From: DATAFO01 sp046728935
GTDB lineage: Bacteria > Actinomycetota > Thermoleophilia > Solirubrobacterales > 70-9
Direction: 5' to 3'
DNA length: 11,201 bases
NCBI GenBank assembly: GCA_046728935.1
Contig: JBKPFS010000148.1
Location: forward strand, 1 to 11,201
Below are positions 1 through 5,684 of the stretch, in pieces (position 1 is the first letter of the stretch; each line of letters begins with the position of its first letter). The translations under genes and the position numbers were made by a program. The notes beneath the pieces are model-generated. The model was not told where the DNA came from. It searched no databases and worked only from the letters and a program-made list of their open reading frames with translations.

Positions 1-787
1 GGAGCTTCAGCGCCTGCAGCGCGAGCTCGTGATCATGCAGGAGTACGTCAAGGCCGAGGGGCTGAAGCTCGTCGTGATCTTCGAGGGTCGCGACGCCGCG
101 GGCAAGGGCAGCACGATCAAACGCGTCACTCAGTACCTCAACCCTCGCGTCGCCCGCATCGTCGCGCTTCCCGCACCGACCGAGCGTGAACGTACGCAGT
201 GGTACTTCCAGCGCTACATCTCCCAGCTGCCAGCGGCGGGCGAGATCGTGCTGTTCGACCGCTCCTGGTACAACCGGGCGGGCGTCGAGAAGGTCATGGG
301 CTTCTGCAGCGCGGACGAATACCACCGCTTCCTGCACCAGTGCCCGATCTTCGAACGGATGCTCGTCGAGGACGGCGTGCTGTTGCGCAAGTACTGGTTC
401 TCGGTGGGGGACACCGAGCAGGAGGCTCGCTTCCGGTCCCGGCTCGCGGACCCGATGCGCCAGTGGAAGCTGTCGCCGATGGACCTCGAGTCGCGAAACC
501 GCTGGGTCGACTACTCGCGCGCCAAGGACGAGATGTTCGTCCACACCGATATCCCCGAGGCGCGCTGGAACGTGGTCGAGTCCGACATCAAGCGCAACGC
601 GCGCATCAACTGCATCGCCCACCTCCTCGGCGAGGTCCCGTGGGAGTACCGAGAATGGGAGCGGATCGAGCTCCCCAAGCGCCAGGACGACACCGGCTAC
701 GTGCGCCCGCCGCGCGACATCTACACCTACGTTCCCGACGCGGCCGCGAACCTGCTGGCGCACGCGAAGTCGAAGTCGAAGGCCTAG
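1..787 (+). CDS. ppk2: Polyphosphate kinase 2 (class I PPK2), 5' end missing
   Basis: PPK2 transfers phosphate between polyphosphate and nucleoside di- or triphosphates in the cytosol; class I enzymes mostly make NTP from NDP. The frame is open from base 2 (ELQRLQREL...) and runs into a GTG at 29, but residues before that GTG match the usual PPK2 lead-in (ELxRLQxELVxxQxxVKAEG), so the true start is upstream of the window. Seen in the sequence: Walker A GRDAAGKG at bases 86-109, Walker B-like VLFDRSWYNR with Asp at 257-259, and the lid segment RFRSRLADPMRQWKLSP at about 428-478. The C-terminal part (PWEYREWERIELPKR, then RDIYTYVPD) is typical of the family, and the protein ends in a short Lys/Ser tail. 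It is followed 40 bases later by the lipoprotein gene. Family is certain; the donor/acceptor preference is inferred. Confidence 0.95.
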   Translation, partial: ELQRLQRELVIMQEYVKAEGLKLVVIFEGRDAAGKGSTIKRVTQYLNPRVARIVALPAPTERERTQWYFQRYISQLPAAGEIVLFDRSWYNRAGVEKVMGFCSADEYHRFLHQCPIFERMLVEDGVLLRKYWFSVGDTEQEARFRSRLADPMRQWKLSPMDLESRNRWVDYSRAKDEMFVHTDIPEARWNVVESDIKRNARINCIAHLLGEVPWEYREWERIELPKRQDDTGYVRPPRDIYTYVPDAAANLLAHAKSKSKA

Positions 788-827
788 CTTTCATCTTCCT
801 TTCACCCGCCGGGTATTGAGTCGGGGC

Positions 828-1602
828 ATGCGCGTAGGGCTCCTCGTGGTGGTGCTCGCCGGTCGCGGCCGGCTGCGGCTCGTCGAGCGACGAGGAGTCG
901 TCGACCACCTCGACGGCGCCGCCAGCCTCGGCGATATCCACATCCGAGCTGGCGCCGGTCCACGGTCCCTACTCGCCCCAGATCGAGCCGGCGAACTTCG
1001 CCTCCGAGATCGACAACCAGTGGTTCCCGCTCGAGCCCGGGACGGGTTTTCACTACAAGGGCGTCGCCGAGGACGGCAAGACCCCCCAGACCGACGACAT
1101 GACCGTCACCGATCAGACGAAGGGGATCCTCGGGGTCACCTGCACCGTCGTGCGCGACATCGTCTCCTCGCACGGCAGGCCGATCGAGCGGACCTTCGAC
1201 TGGTACGCGCAGGATCAGGACGGAAACGTCTGGTACATGGGCGAGGACTCGCGCGAGCTCGAGCACGGCAAGTTCGTCAAGCAGGACGACTCCTGGGAGG
1301 CGGGCGTCGACGGGGCGGAGCCGGGGATCATCATGCCCGGCGATCCCCAGCGGGGAGACGAATATCGCCAGGAGTACTACCCCGGCTTCGCGCTCGATCA
1401 GGCTCGCGTGCTGGGAAGCGGCGGCCCGGTCACGGTGCCGGCCGGCTCATACGACGAGACGCTCCTGACCGAGGAGACCGCGCCGAAGCTCGACCCGGGC
1501 GTCGCCGAGCGGAAGTACTACGTGGCCGGCGTCGGCGACGTCAAGGAACAGACCGTGAGCGGTAACCACGAGCAGATCGAGCTCGTGAGCATCACGCGGT
1601 GA
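828..1602 (+). pseudogene. Secreted lipoprotein, frameshifted within the signal peptide
   Basis: The C-terminal part from the ATG at 1099 is an open frame of 167 residues, but the same frame (codons starting at 961, 964 and so on) is open back to 838 and encodes EPANFASEIDNQWFPLEPG, the conserved opening of an actinobacterial lipoprotein family of unknown function. It also encodes VAAGCGSSSDEES, a lipobox-like Cys followed by a Ser/Thr/Pro linker. No start codon exists in that frame. ATG 828 begins a signal-peptide-like MRVGLLVVVLA in another frame. Dropping one base near 861 (the GG after GCC) joins them as MRVGLLVVVLA-VAAGCGSSS, a normal lipoprotein signal. This is therefore either a real one-base insertion or a sequencing/assembly error. 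The mature part has FDWYAQDQDGNVWYMGEDS, SWEAGVDGAEPGI and YYVAGVGDVKE blocks, suggesting a beta-rich extracytoplasmic domain; its function is not known to me. There is no clear Shine-Dalgarno sequence; TATTGA at 814-819 is a weak -10-like site. Confidence 0.8.
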
Positions 1603-1617
1603 CCTCGACGCCTCGGG

Positions 1618-1896
1618 TCACCGCGCCTTGCGGATCGCCTTGATCAGGTCCCACTTGCCCATCTTCGAGCGACCCGGGATGTCCTCCTTCTTCGCGATCT
1701 CGTAGAGCTGCTCGCGGTTGCGGTCCTCGAGCCGGCGCCCTGCCTTACCGCCACGTTGGCGACCTCGCGCCGCCTGCTTTCCGAGCTCGCTGCGCGTGCG
1801 CTTCGGTAGGTGCGCGATCGTGCGCTTCCGTGTCGCCGCTCGCCGCGCCTTCTGGACGTTGCGCTTCGCGGCTCGCACCTGCTTCTGTGTGGCCAT
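1618..1896 (-). CDS. Small basic protein with C-terminal Rho_N/SAP-like domain
   Basis: 92 residues, very rich in Lys and Arg. The start is set at the ATG (minus strand, 1896) because GGAGGT lies 7 bases upstream; the in-frame TTG at 1911 would include the ribosome site itself. Residues 1-55 (KQVRAAKRNVQKARRAATRK, then the KRTRSELGKQAARGRQR region) form a positively charged, probably nucleic-acid-contacting arm. Residues 59-90 (RNREQLYEIAKKEDIPGRS, then KMGKWDLIKAIR) match the short helical fold of the Rho factor N-terminal/SAP-like families, which bind RNA or DNA. By size and composition it may be a nucleoid or RNA-associated protein; this is inference. It is convergent with the lipoprotein gene (15 bases between stops) and divergent from the tmRNA. 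No enzymatic motif is seen. Confidence 0.8.
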   Translation of the reverse strand: MATQKQVRAAKRNVQKARRAATRKRTIAHLPKRTRSELGKQAARGRQRGGKAGRRLEDRNREQLYEIAKKEDIPGRSKMGKWDLIKAIRKAR

Positions 1897-1903
1897 CGGA
1901 TCC

Positions 1904-1909
1904 ACCTCC
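1904..1909 (-). promoter_or_regulatory. Strong ribosome binding site of the Rho_N-like gene
   Basis: On the minus strand GGAGGT lies 7 bases before ATG 1896. It is the clearest Shine-Dalgarno sequence in the window and decides the start over the upstream TTG. Confidence 0.8.
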
Positions 1910-1953
1910 AATTTCAGCCGTTCGGGACTCGACTACCCACCAATGGGCGCGGC

Positions 1954-1959
1954 TATCAT
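1954..1959 (+). promoter_or_regulatory. Candidate -10 element of ssrA (TATCAT)
   Basis: TATCAT ends 11 bases before the first base of the mature tmRNA, which would leave a short 5' leader for RNase P to remove. TCGACT at 1929-1934 is the only -35-like sequence, with a long 19-base spacer, so the -35 call is weak. On the other strand the same gap carries GGGTAG (1938-1933), a possible promoter element of the Rho_N-like gene. Confidence 0.35.
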
Positions 1960-1970
1960 TGATCGGGCAC

Positions 1971-2337
1971 GGGGGCGAATTAGATTCGACGTGGAGTCAT
2001 CGTCCCGATGTTGCGAGTCGAGGATCCGGGTTGGCCTCGCTAAATAACCCCGGAAAACCATAATTGCGGACCACGAGTTCGCCCTCGCCGCTTAGCTAGA
2101 ACCTAAGCAGTGAGCATCGGTCCTCCCTCGGCCCGTGGGGAGGGGTTCCGGTGTCAGAAACGGGCTCGCCCCGAGGTAGCACCCTCGACCGAGGGGGACA
2201 TCTGAAGGAGGGTTCTGGCGCCGGGAACGTACCCCGCGGATCGACCGACCCGGACGCCGAGCTCAGACTCCGCGGGTACGCTCGTAGAAGACATCAGGGC
2301 AGCTCTGCGGACGCCGGGGCAGAACCGGCCGCCTCCA
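1971..2337 (+). ncRNA. ssrA: tmRNA (transfer-messenger RNA)
   Basis: tmRNA is charged with alanine, enters stalled ribosomes with SmpB, replaces the broken mRNA and adds a degradation tag. Acceptor stem: GGGGGCG (1971-1977) pairs with CGCCTCC (2330-2336); the third pair is G-U, the alanyl-tRNA synthetase identity element, and the discriminator is A2337. The D-loop-like block GATTCGAC is at 1983-1990. T-arm: GCCGG (2313-2317) and CCGGC (2325-2329) close a 7-base loop. Helix 2 pairs CCC-GATGTT-GCGAG (2004-2017) with CTCGT...GACATC-A-GGG (2281-2299). Pseudoknot 1: CGAGG (2019-2023) with CCTCG (2035-2039), and CCGGGTT (2026-2032) with AACCCCGG (2046-2053, one bulge). Helix 5: GCTTAG (2090-2095) with CTAAGC (2103-2108). 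Pseudoknot 2: CCTCCC (2122-2127) with GGGAGG (2138-2143), and GCCCGT (2131-2136) with ACGGGC (2160-2165). A long late helix pairs 2228-2239 with 2270-2280. CCA is not encoded, and the T-loop GGCAGAA is not canonical. This fills the apparent gap between protein genes. Confidence 0.96.
2066..2095 (+). other. ssrA: tmRNA tag reading frame (ADHEFALAA, stop)
   Basis: The resume codon is GCG (2066-2068), preceded by CATAATT, which fits the upstream TA-rich frame-setting element (TAGTC in E. coli). The codons give ADHEFALAA and then TAG at 2093. With the alanine carried by tmRNA itself the added tag would be A-ADHEFALAA. The hydrophobic FALAA end is what ClpXP-type proteases recognise. The stop codon sits inside helix 5, as in other tmRNAs. 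Confidence 0.9.
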
Positions 2338-2375
2338 CTCTCTCGCCACGCTTAGGCGTCGATAAGGGGTGCGGG

Positions 2376-2381
2376 CATACT
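2376..2381 (+). promoter_or_regulatory. Candidate -10 of the M50 protease gene (CATACT)
   Basis: CATACT resembles TATAAT and sits 8 bases before ATG 2390, which would place the transcription start at or next to the A of ATG. No convincing -35 sequence is visible. It lies just past the 3' end of the tmRNA, so the protease may instead be read through from ssrA. Confidence 0.3.
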
Positions 2382-2389
2382 TGTCTCAG

Positions 2390-3271
2390 ATGGCAGACCA
2401 CCCAACACGACCCTTCCCCGAGCCGGCGCCAGCGCCGGCCGCCGAGCCCGGCTACGAGCCGATCCATCCCGGGTCGGGTCGTGGCGGCTCCTGGCGCGAG
2501 CGCCTTCGGAAGCTGACCGCTCTCCTCGTCGCGGCCGCGCTGCTCCTCGCCAAGCTCGGCGCGAAGGCGAAGGTGCTGCTCGTCGCCCTGCCGAAGCTGA
2601 AGCTGTTCGCGACCTCGGGCTCGATGCTGGTCTCGATCGCGGCGTACTCGTTGATCTGGGGCTGGACCTTCGCGCTGGGCTTCGTGCTGCTGCTCCTGCT
2701 CCACGAGCTCGGGCACGTGATCCAGCTCCGTCGCGAGGGCGTCGAGGCCTCGGCGCCGATGTTCATTCCCTTCCTCGGCGCGGTGATCGCCGCCAAGTCG
2801 ATGGGCAAGGATGCAGCGGCGGAGGCCCGGGTGGGTCTCGCCGGGCCGATCCTTGGCAGCGTCGCGACGCTGGTCCCGCTCGGGATCTGGCTCGCCACCG
2901 GCGAGGACTTCTGGCGGGCGCTCGCCTACGTCGGCTTCTTCCTCAATCTGCTCAACCTGCTGCCGGTGCTGCCGCTCGACGGCGGCCGGGCGATGGCGGC
3001 GCTCAGCCCCTGGGTGTGGTTCGTCGGCTACGCCGCGCTGATCGCGCTCACGATTCTCTTCCCCAACCCGATCTTCCTGCTCGTGCTGATCTTCGGCGGT
3101 TTGGAGAGCTGGCGGCGCTGGAAGGCGCGCAACAGCCCCGAGGGACGCGCCTACCACGCGATCGACCCTCGCACCCGGGCGCTGGTCGGGATCACCTACA
3201 TCGGCCTCGCCGCGGCGCTCGGCATCGGCGTCGCCGAGACCTTCCTCGACCGCGACTTCGGCGACGTCTAG
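2390..3271 (+). CDS. Site-2 protease family membrane zinc metalloprotease (M50)
   Basis: 293 residues from ATG 2390. This family cleaves membrane-spanning or membrane-near segments inside the bilayer and often releases regulators such as anti-sigma factors; the substrate here is unknown. Zinc ligands: HELGH at residues 105-109 (bases 2702-2716) in a hydrophobic helix, and the third ligand in NLLPVLPLDGGR with Asp197. The N-terminus (residues 2-32) is Pro/Glu-rich and cytosolic-looking, followed by about six hydrophobic segments (around 45-60, 80-115, 145-170, 180-195, 205-235, 260-285). No PDZ or CBS domain is present, so it is a minimal type. GTG 2369 would add 7 residues, but AAGG lies too close to it. 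Neither start has a good Shine-Dalgarno sequence; CATACT (2376-2381), 8 bases before ATG 2390, suggests a leaderless mRNA. Its stop overlaps the stop of the convergent dehydrogenase (CTAG, 3268-3271). Confidence 0.92.
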   Translation: MADHPTRPFPEPAPAPAAEPGYEPIHPGSGRGGSWRERLRKLTALLVAAALLLAKLGAKAKVLLVALPKLKLFATSGSMLVSIAAYSLIWGWTFALGFVLLLLLHELGHVIQLRREGVEASAPMFIPFLGAVIAAKSMGKDAAAEARVGLAGPILGSVATLVPLGIWLATGEDFWRALAYVGFFLNLLNLLPVLPLDGGRAMAALSPWVWFVGYAALIALTILFPNPIFLLVLIFGGLESWRRWKARNSPEGRAYHAIDPRTRALVGITYIGLAAALGIGVAETFLDRDFGDV

Positions 3272-4149
3272 CGGCGCTTTGCGCTCCGCGCCTCGATCAC
3301 GGCGCGGTAGACCGCGGCCAGGTCCTCGTCGCGCGCCTCGAGCTCCATCGCCTGCTCGAACCGCGCCACGACCGCCCGGGTCAACTCGAGCTCCAGCCCC
3401 TGCTCGTCCGCTGCCTTGAGCACGAGCCGCGCGTCCTTCGCGGCGAGATAGAGCGGGAAGCTCGGCGGGAACTCGCCGGCGGCCATCATCTCGCCCTTGA
3501 TCCGCGCGTAGGGTGCGCCGACCGGCCCGCCCTCGATCACGTCGAGGAACCCCGCGGGATCGATGCCGAGCGCCTCGGCCAGGGAGATCGTCTCGGCCAG
3601 CCCAGTGGTCAGCGCGAGGAGCCAGTTGTTCACGACCAGCTTCATCCGCGTCCCGGCGCCCCCCTCGCCCAGCCATTCGGTTCGGCTCCCGATCGCGTCG
3701 AGGATCGGCCCGCAGCGATCGCGGCCCGCATCGCTCCCCGAGACGAGGACGATCAGTCCGCCCGCCTCCGCGGGCTGCTTGGTGCCGAGCACCGGCGCGT
3801 CGAGGAACTCGATCCCGCGCTCGGCCGCGAGCCGGATGAACTCCTCGGTGCCGGCGATGCCGACGGTGCTCGTCTGCATCCACACCGCGCCATCCGGCAT
3901 CGCCGCAAGCGCCCCGCCCTCACCGGCCACCACCCCCCTGACCGCGGCGGCGTCGGGCAGCATCGTGACCGCCACCTCGGCGTCCTCCACCGCCGCGGCG
4001 GCCGACTCCGCGATCCGGATCCCGTCCTCGGCGAGCGGCTCGGCCCGCTCGCGGGTTCGGTTCCAAGCCGTCGTGGAGATCCCTGCCCGAGCGAGGTTGC
4101 GGGCGATCGCAGCGCCCATGATCCCGGTGCCTAGCACCGCCGTCCTCAT
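3268..4149 (-). CDS. NAD(P)-dependent dehydrogenase of the 3-hydroxyisobutyrate dehydrogenase family
   Basis: 293 residues. Enzymes of this beta-hydroxyacid dehydrogenase family oxidise short 3-hydroxy acids or reduce the matching semialdehydes/ketoacids; the substrate cannot be read from sequence. Rossmann motif: VLGTGIMGAAIARNLARAG (residues 5-23). NRT at 30-32, after the second strand, fits NADP preference. Substrate loop: DAPVLGTKQPAEAGGL (117-132). Catalytic helix: GAGTRMKLVVNN with the family lysine at K170 and N174; a further conserved-type KD is at 238-239. The start is the ATG at 4149, which overlaps the ligase TGA as ATGA, so the two are probably translationally coupled. An upstream start (4239) would add 30 Pro/Arg residues before the first strand and is rejected. 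Shape and length are normal for the family. The link to DNA repair, if any, is unexplained. Confidence 0.92.
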   Translation of the reverse strand: MRTAVLGTGIMGAAIARNLARAGISTTAWNRTRERAEPLAEDGIRIAESAAAAVEDAEVAVTMLPDAAAVRGVVAGEGGALAAMPDGAVWMQTSTVGIAGTEEFIRLAAERGIEFLDAPVLGTKQPAEAGGLIVLVSGSDAGRDRCGPILDAIGSRTEWLGEGGAGTRMKLVVNNWLLALTTGLAETISLAEALGIDPAGFLDVIEGGPVGAPYARIKGEMMAAGEFPPSFPLYLAAKDARLVLKAADEQGLELELTRAVVARFEQAMELEARDEDLAAVYRAVIEARSAKRR

Positions 4150-5594
4150 GCCGGCTCCTCGCGGACCACGTCGGCGGCCGGCTTGTCGTCGCGAAGGCCC
4201 TTGTAGGAGGGGTGGCGGAGGGTGCCGGCGTTCGTCCACTCCGAGAACTCCACCTCGCCGACCAGCTTCGGCTCGACGAAGATGGCGCCCTTTTGCGGCT
4301 GGCGACCGGCGAACGGGCTCTCATCCCGGCGCAGCGGCTCGAGCCGCTTGCGAAGTAGCTTCAGGTCGGCGGCATCGAACCCGGTTCCGACCTTGCCCGC
4401 GTATCGCAGGCGAGGCTCGCCGTCGTCGTCCTCGTAGTAGCCGACCAGCAGCGCCCCGATCTCGCCCTCGCGCCTGCCCTTCCCGGGGAGCCAGCCCCCG
4501 ATCACGACCTCCTGGCCACGGACGTTCTTCACCTTGAGCCAGTCGCGGCTGCGCCGCCCCGGGAGATAGCGGCTCCCAAGCCGCTTGGCGATGATCCCCT
4601 CGAGGCCGCGCTCGCGACTCGCCGCCAGCAGCTTCGAGCCATCGCCGCGGTGATAGGCCGGGATCTGCCAGCTCTGCCCCTCGAGGCCGAGCGCCTCGAG
4701 TGCGCCCCGGCGGTCCTCGTATCCCTCGTCGAGCAGCGAGTGCCGGTCGAGGTAGAGCAGGTCGAAGATCACGTAGGTGACCGGGATGTCCCGCATGCGC
4801 CGGCGCACCTGGCTCTCGGAGGCGACGTGCATGCGAGTCTGAAGCCGCTGGAAGCTCGGCCTGCCCTGGTCGTCGAAGGCGACCAGCTCACCGTCGAGCA
4901 CCGCGCGGCGCGCCCCGAGCTCCTCGAGCAGACCGCGAACCTCGGGGTACTGCGCGGTGATCTCGCGCAGGTTGCGACTCTCGAGCCGCAGGTGGCCGGG
5001 CTCGCAGTACGCAATCGCCCGCACGCCGTCCCACTTGATCTCGAACGCCCAAGTCTGCTCCTGGGAGGGCAGCTTCGCGAGCGTCGCCTTCATCGGCTCG
5101 ATGTGCTCCGGCATCGGCTCGCGGTCGGACTCCGGCGGGTCCATGCGATGAATCATCCAGTCGTCGCCCCTGGTTTGAAAGAGGGCGTAGCGACCCTGCA
5201 CTCGCTCGCCGTCGAGTCGCACGACGACCTTCTTCGGCTCGAACTTCTCCGCCTGGTAGGTGCCCCGGTCCCAGATCGTCACGGTGCCCGCCCCGTATTC
5301 CCCCTTCGGGATCTCCCCCTCGAAGTCGAGGTACTCGAGCGGGTGGTCCTCGGTGTGAACCGCGAGCCGGTTCAGCCCGGGATCGTCGGGGACGCCGCGC
5401 GGAAGCGCCCACGAAACCAGCACCCCGTCGCGCTCGAGCCGGAAGTCCCAATGGAGCCGGCGGGCGTGATGCTCCTGGATCACGAAGCGGTTCCCCTCGC
5501 CGTCTGACGTGGCGTCGGAGGCGCCGGGCTCGGGCGTCCGGTCAAGCCGGCGACGCTCCCGATAGCGCTCCAGGCGCTTGCTCCTCGTGGCCAT
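4146..5594 (-). CDS. ligD: ATP-dependent DNA ligase with N-terminal 3'-phosphoesterase domain (LigD type, no polymerase domain)
   Basis: 482 residues. Domain order: phosphoesterase (about 35-160), then ligase (about 165-475). The phosphoesterase has HHARRLHWDFRLE and TEDHPLEY with H42, H48, D50, R52, H84 and Y88, the active-site set known from Pseudomonas LigD. This domain trims 3' phosphates and ribonucleotides. The ligase has the adenylated lysine K187 in FEIKWDGVRA (motif KxDG), VLDGELVAFD (232-241), EGIIAKR (332-338) and DWLKVK (351-356), then an OB-fold (IGGWLPGKGRREGEIGALLVGYY). It seals nicks or double-strand breaks, normally with Ku and a separate primase-polymerase in end joining; neither is in the window. 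ATG 5594 is chosen because the phosphoesterase numbering fits and no upstream residues are needed. No strong Shine-Dalgarno sequence is seen. It is the first gene of a pair with the dehydrogenase. Confidence 0.94.
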   Translation of the reverse strand: MATRSKRLERYRERRRLDRTPEPGASDATSDGEGNRFVIQEHHARRLHWDFRLERDGVLVSWALPRGVPDDPGLNRLAVHTEDHPLEYLDFEGEIPKGEYGAGTVTIWDRGTYQAEKFEPKKVVVRLDGERVQGRYALFQTRGDDWMIHRMDPPESDREPMPEHIEPMKATLAKLPSQEQTWAFEIKWDGVRAIAYCEPGHLRLESRNLREITAQYPEVRGLLEELGARRAVLDGELVAFDDQGRPSFQRLQTRMHVASESQVRRRMRDIPVTYVIFDLLYLDRHSLLDEGYEDRRGALEALGLEGQSWQIPAYHRGDGSKLLAASRERGLEGIIAKRLGSRYLPGRRSRDWLKVKNVRGQEVVIGGWLPGKGRREGEIGALLVGYYEDDDGEPRLRYAGKVGTGFDAADLKLLRKRLEPLRRDESPFAGRQPQKGAIFVEPKLVGEVEFSEWTNAGTLRHPSYKGLRDDKPAADVVREEPA

Positions 5595-5606
5595 GCCCCG
5601 GAAGGT

Positions 5607-5669
5607 CTACCCGACCGTCGAGGTCGAGGAACACCCGGCGGCGAGCCTGGAGGGGATCCGATCGGGTAG
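5607..5669. promoter_or_regulatory. Inverted repeat in the divergent ligase/flavoprotein promoter region
   Basis: CTACCCGACCG (5607-5617) is repeated on the other strand at 5669-5659 as CTACCCGATCG: 10 of 11 bases match, 8 without a break, and the outer ends are about 60 bases apart. Each half lies 12-15 bases upstream of a start codon (5594 minus, 5685 plus), so each gene reads TCGGGTAG just before its start. This could be a two-half operator for a shared regulator or simply two similar -10 regions of divergent promoters. The sequence alone does not decide. Confidence 0.4.
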
Positions 5670-5684
5670 GAATCGTGGCGAGCG

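Noticed and set aside
186..1565. Long open frame of 459 residues spanning PPK2 and the lipoprotein
   Set aside because: Ser/Arg/Thr-rich shadow translation of PPK2 in another frame; only its MRVGLLVVVLA piece (from 828) is likely real, as the start of the lipoprotein.
2346..2357. Hairpin ACGC-TTAG-GCGT after the tmRNA as a terminator
   Set aside because: Only four base pairs, with no T-tract after it; too weak to call.
2151..2516. Plus-strand open frame of 121 residues
   Set aside because: Lies mostly inside the tmRNA, whose base-pairing explains the sequence.
2294..3883. Minus-strand open frame of 529 residues
   Set aside because: Low-complexity Arg/Asp/Glu/Ala translation antisense to the M50 gene and in another frame of the dehydrogenase; typical high-GC shadow, no domain.
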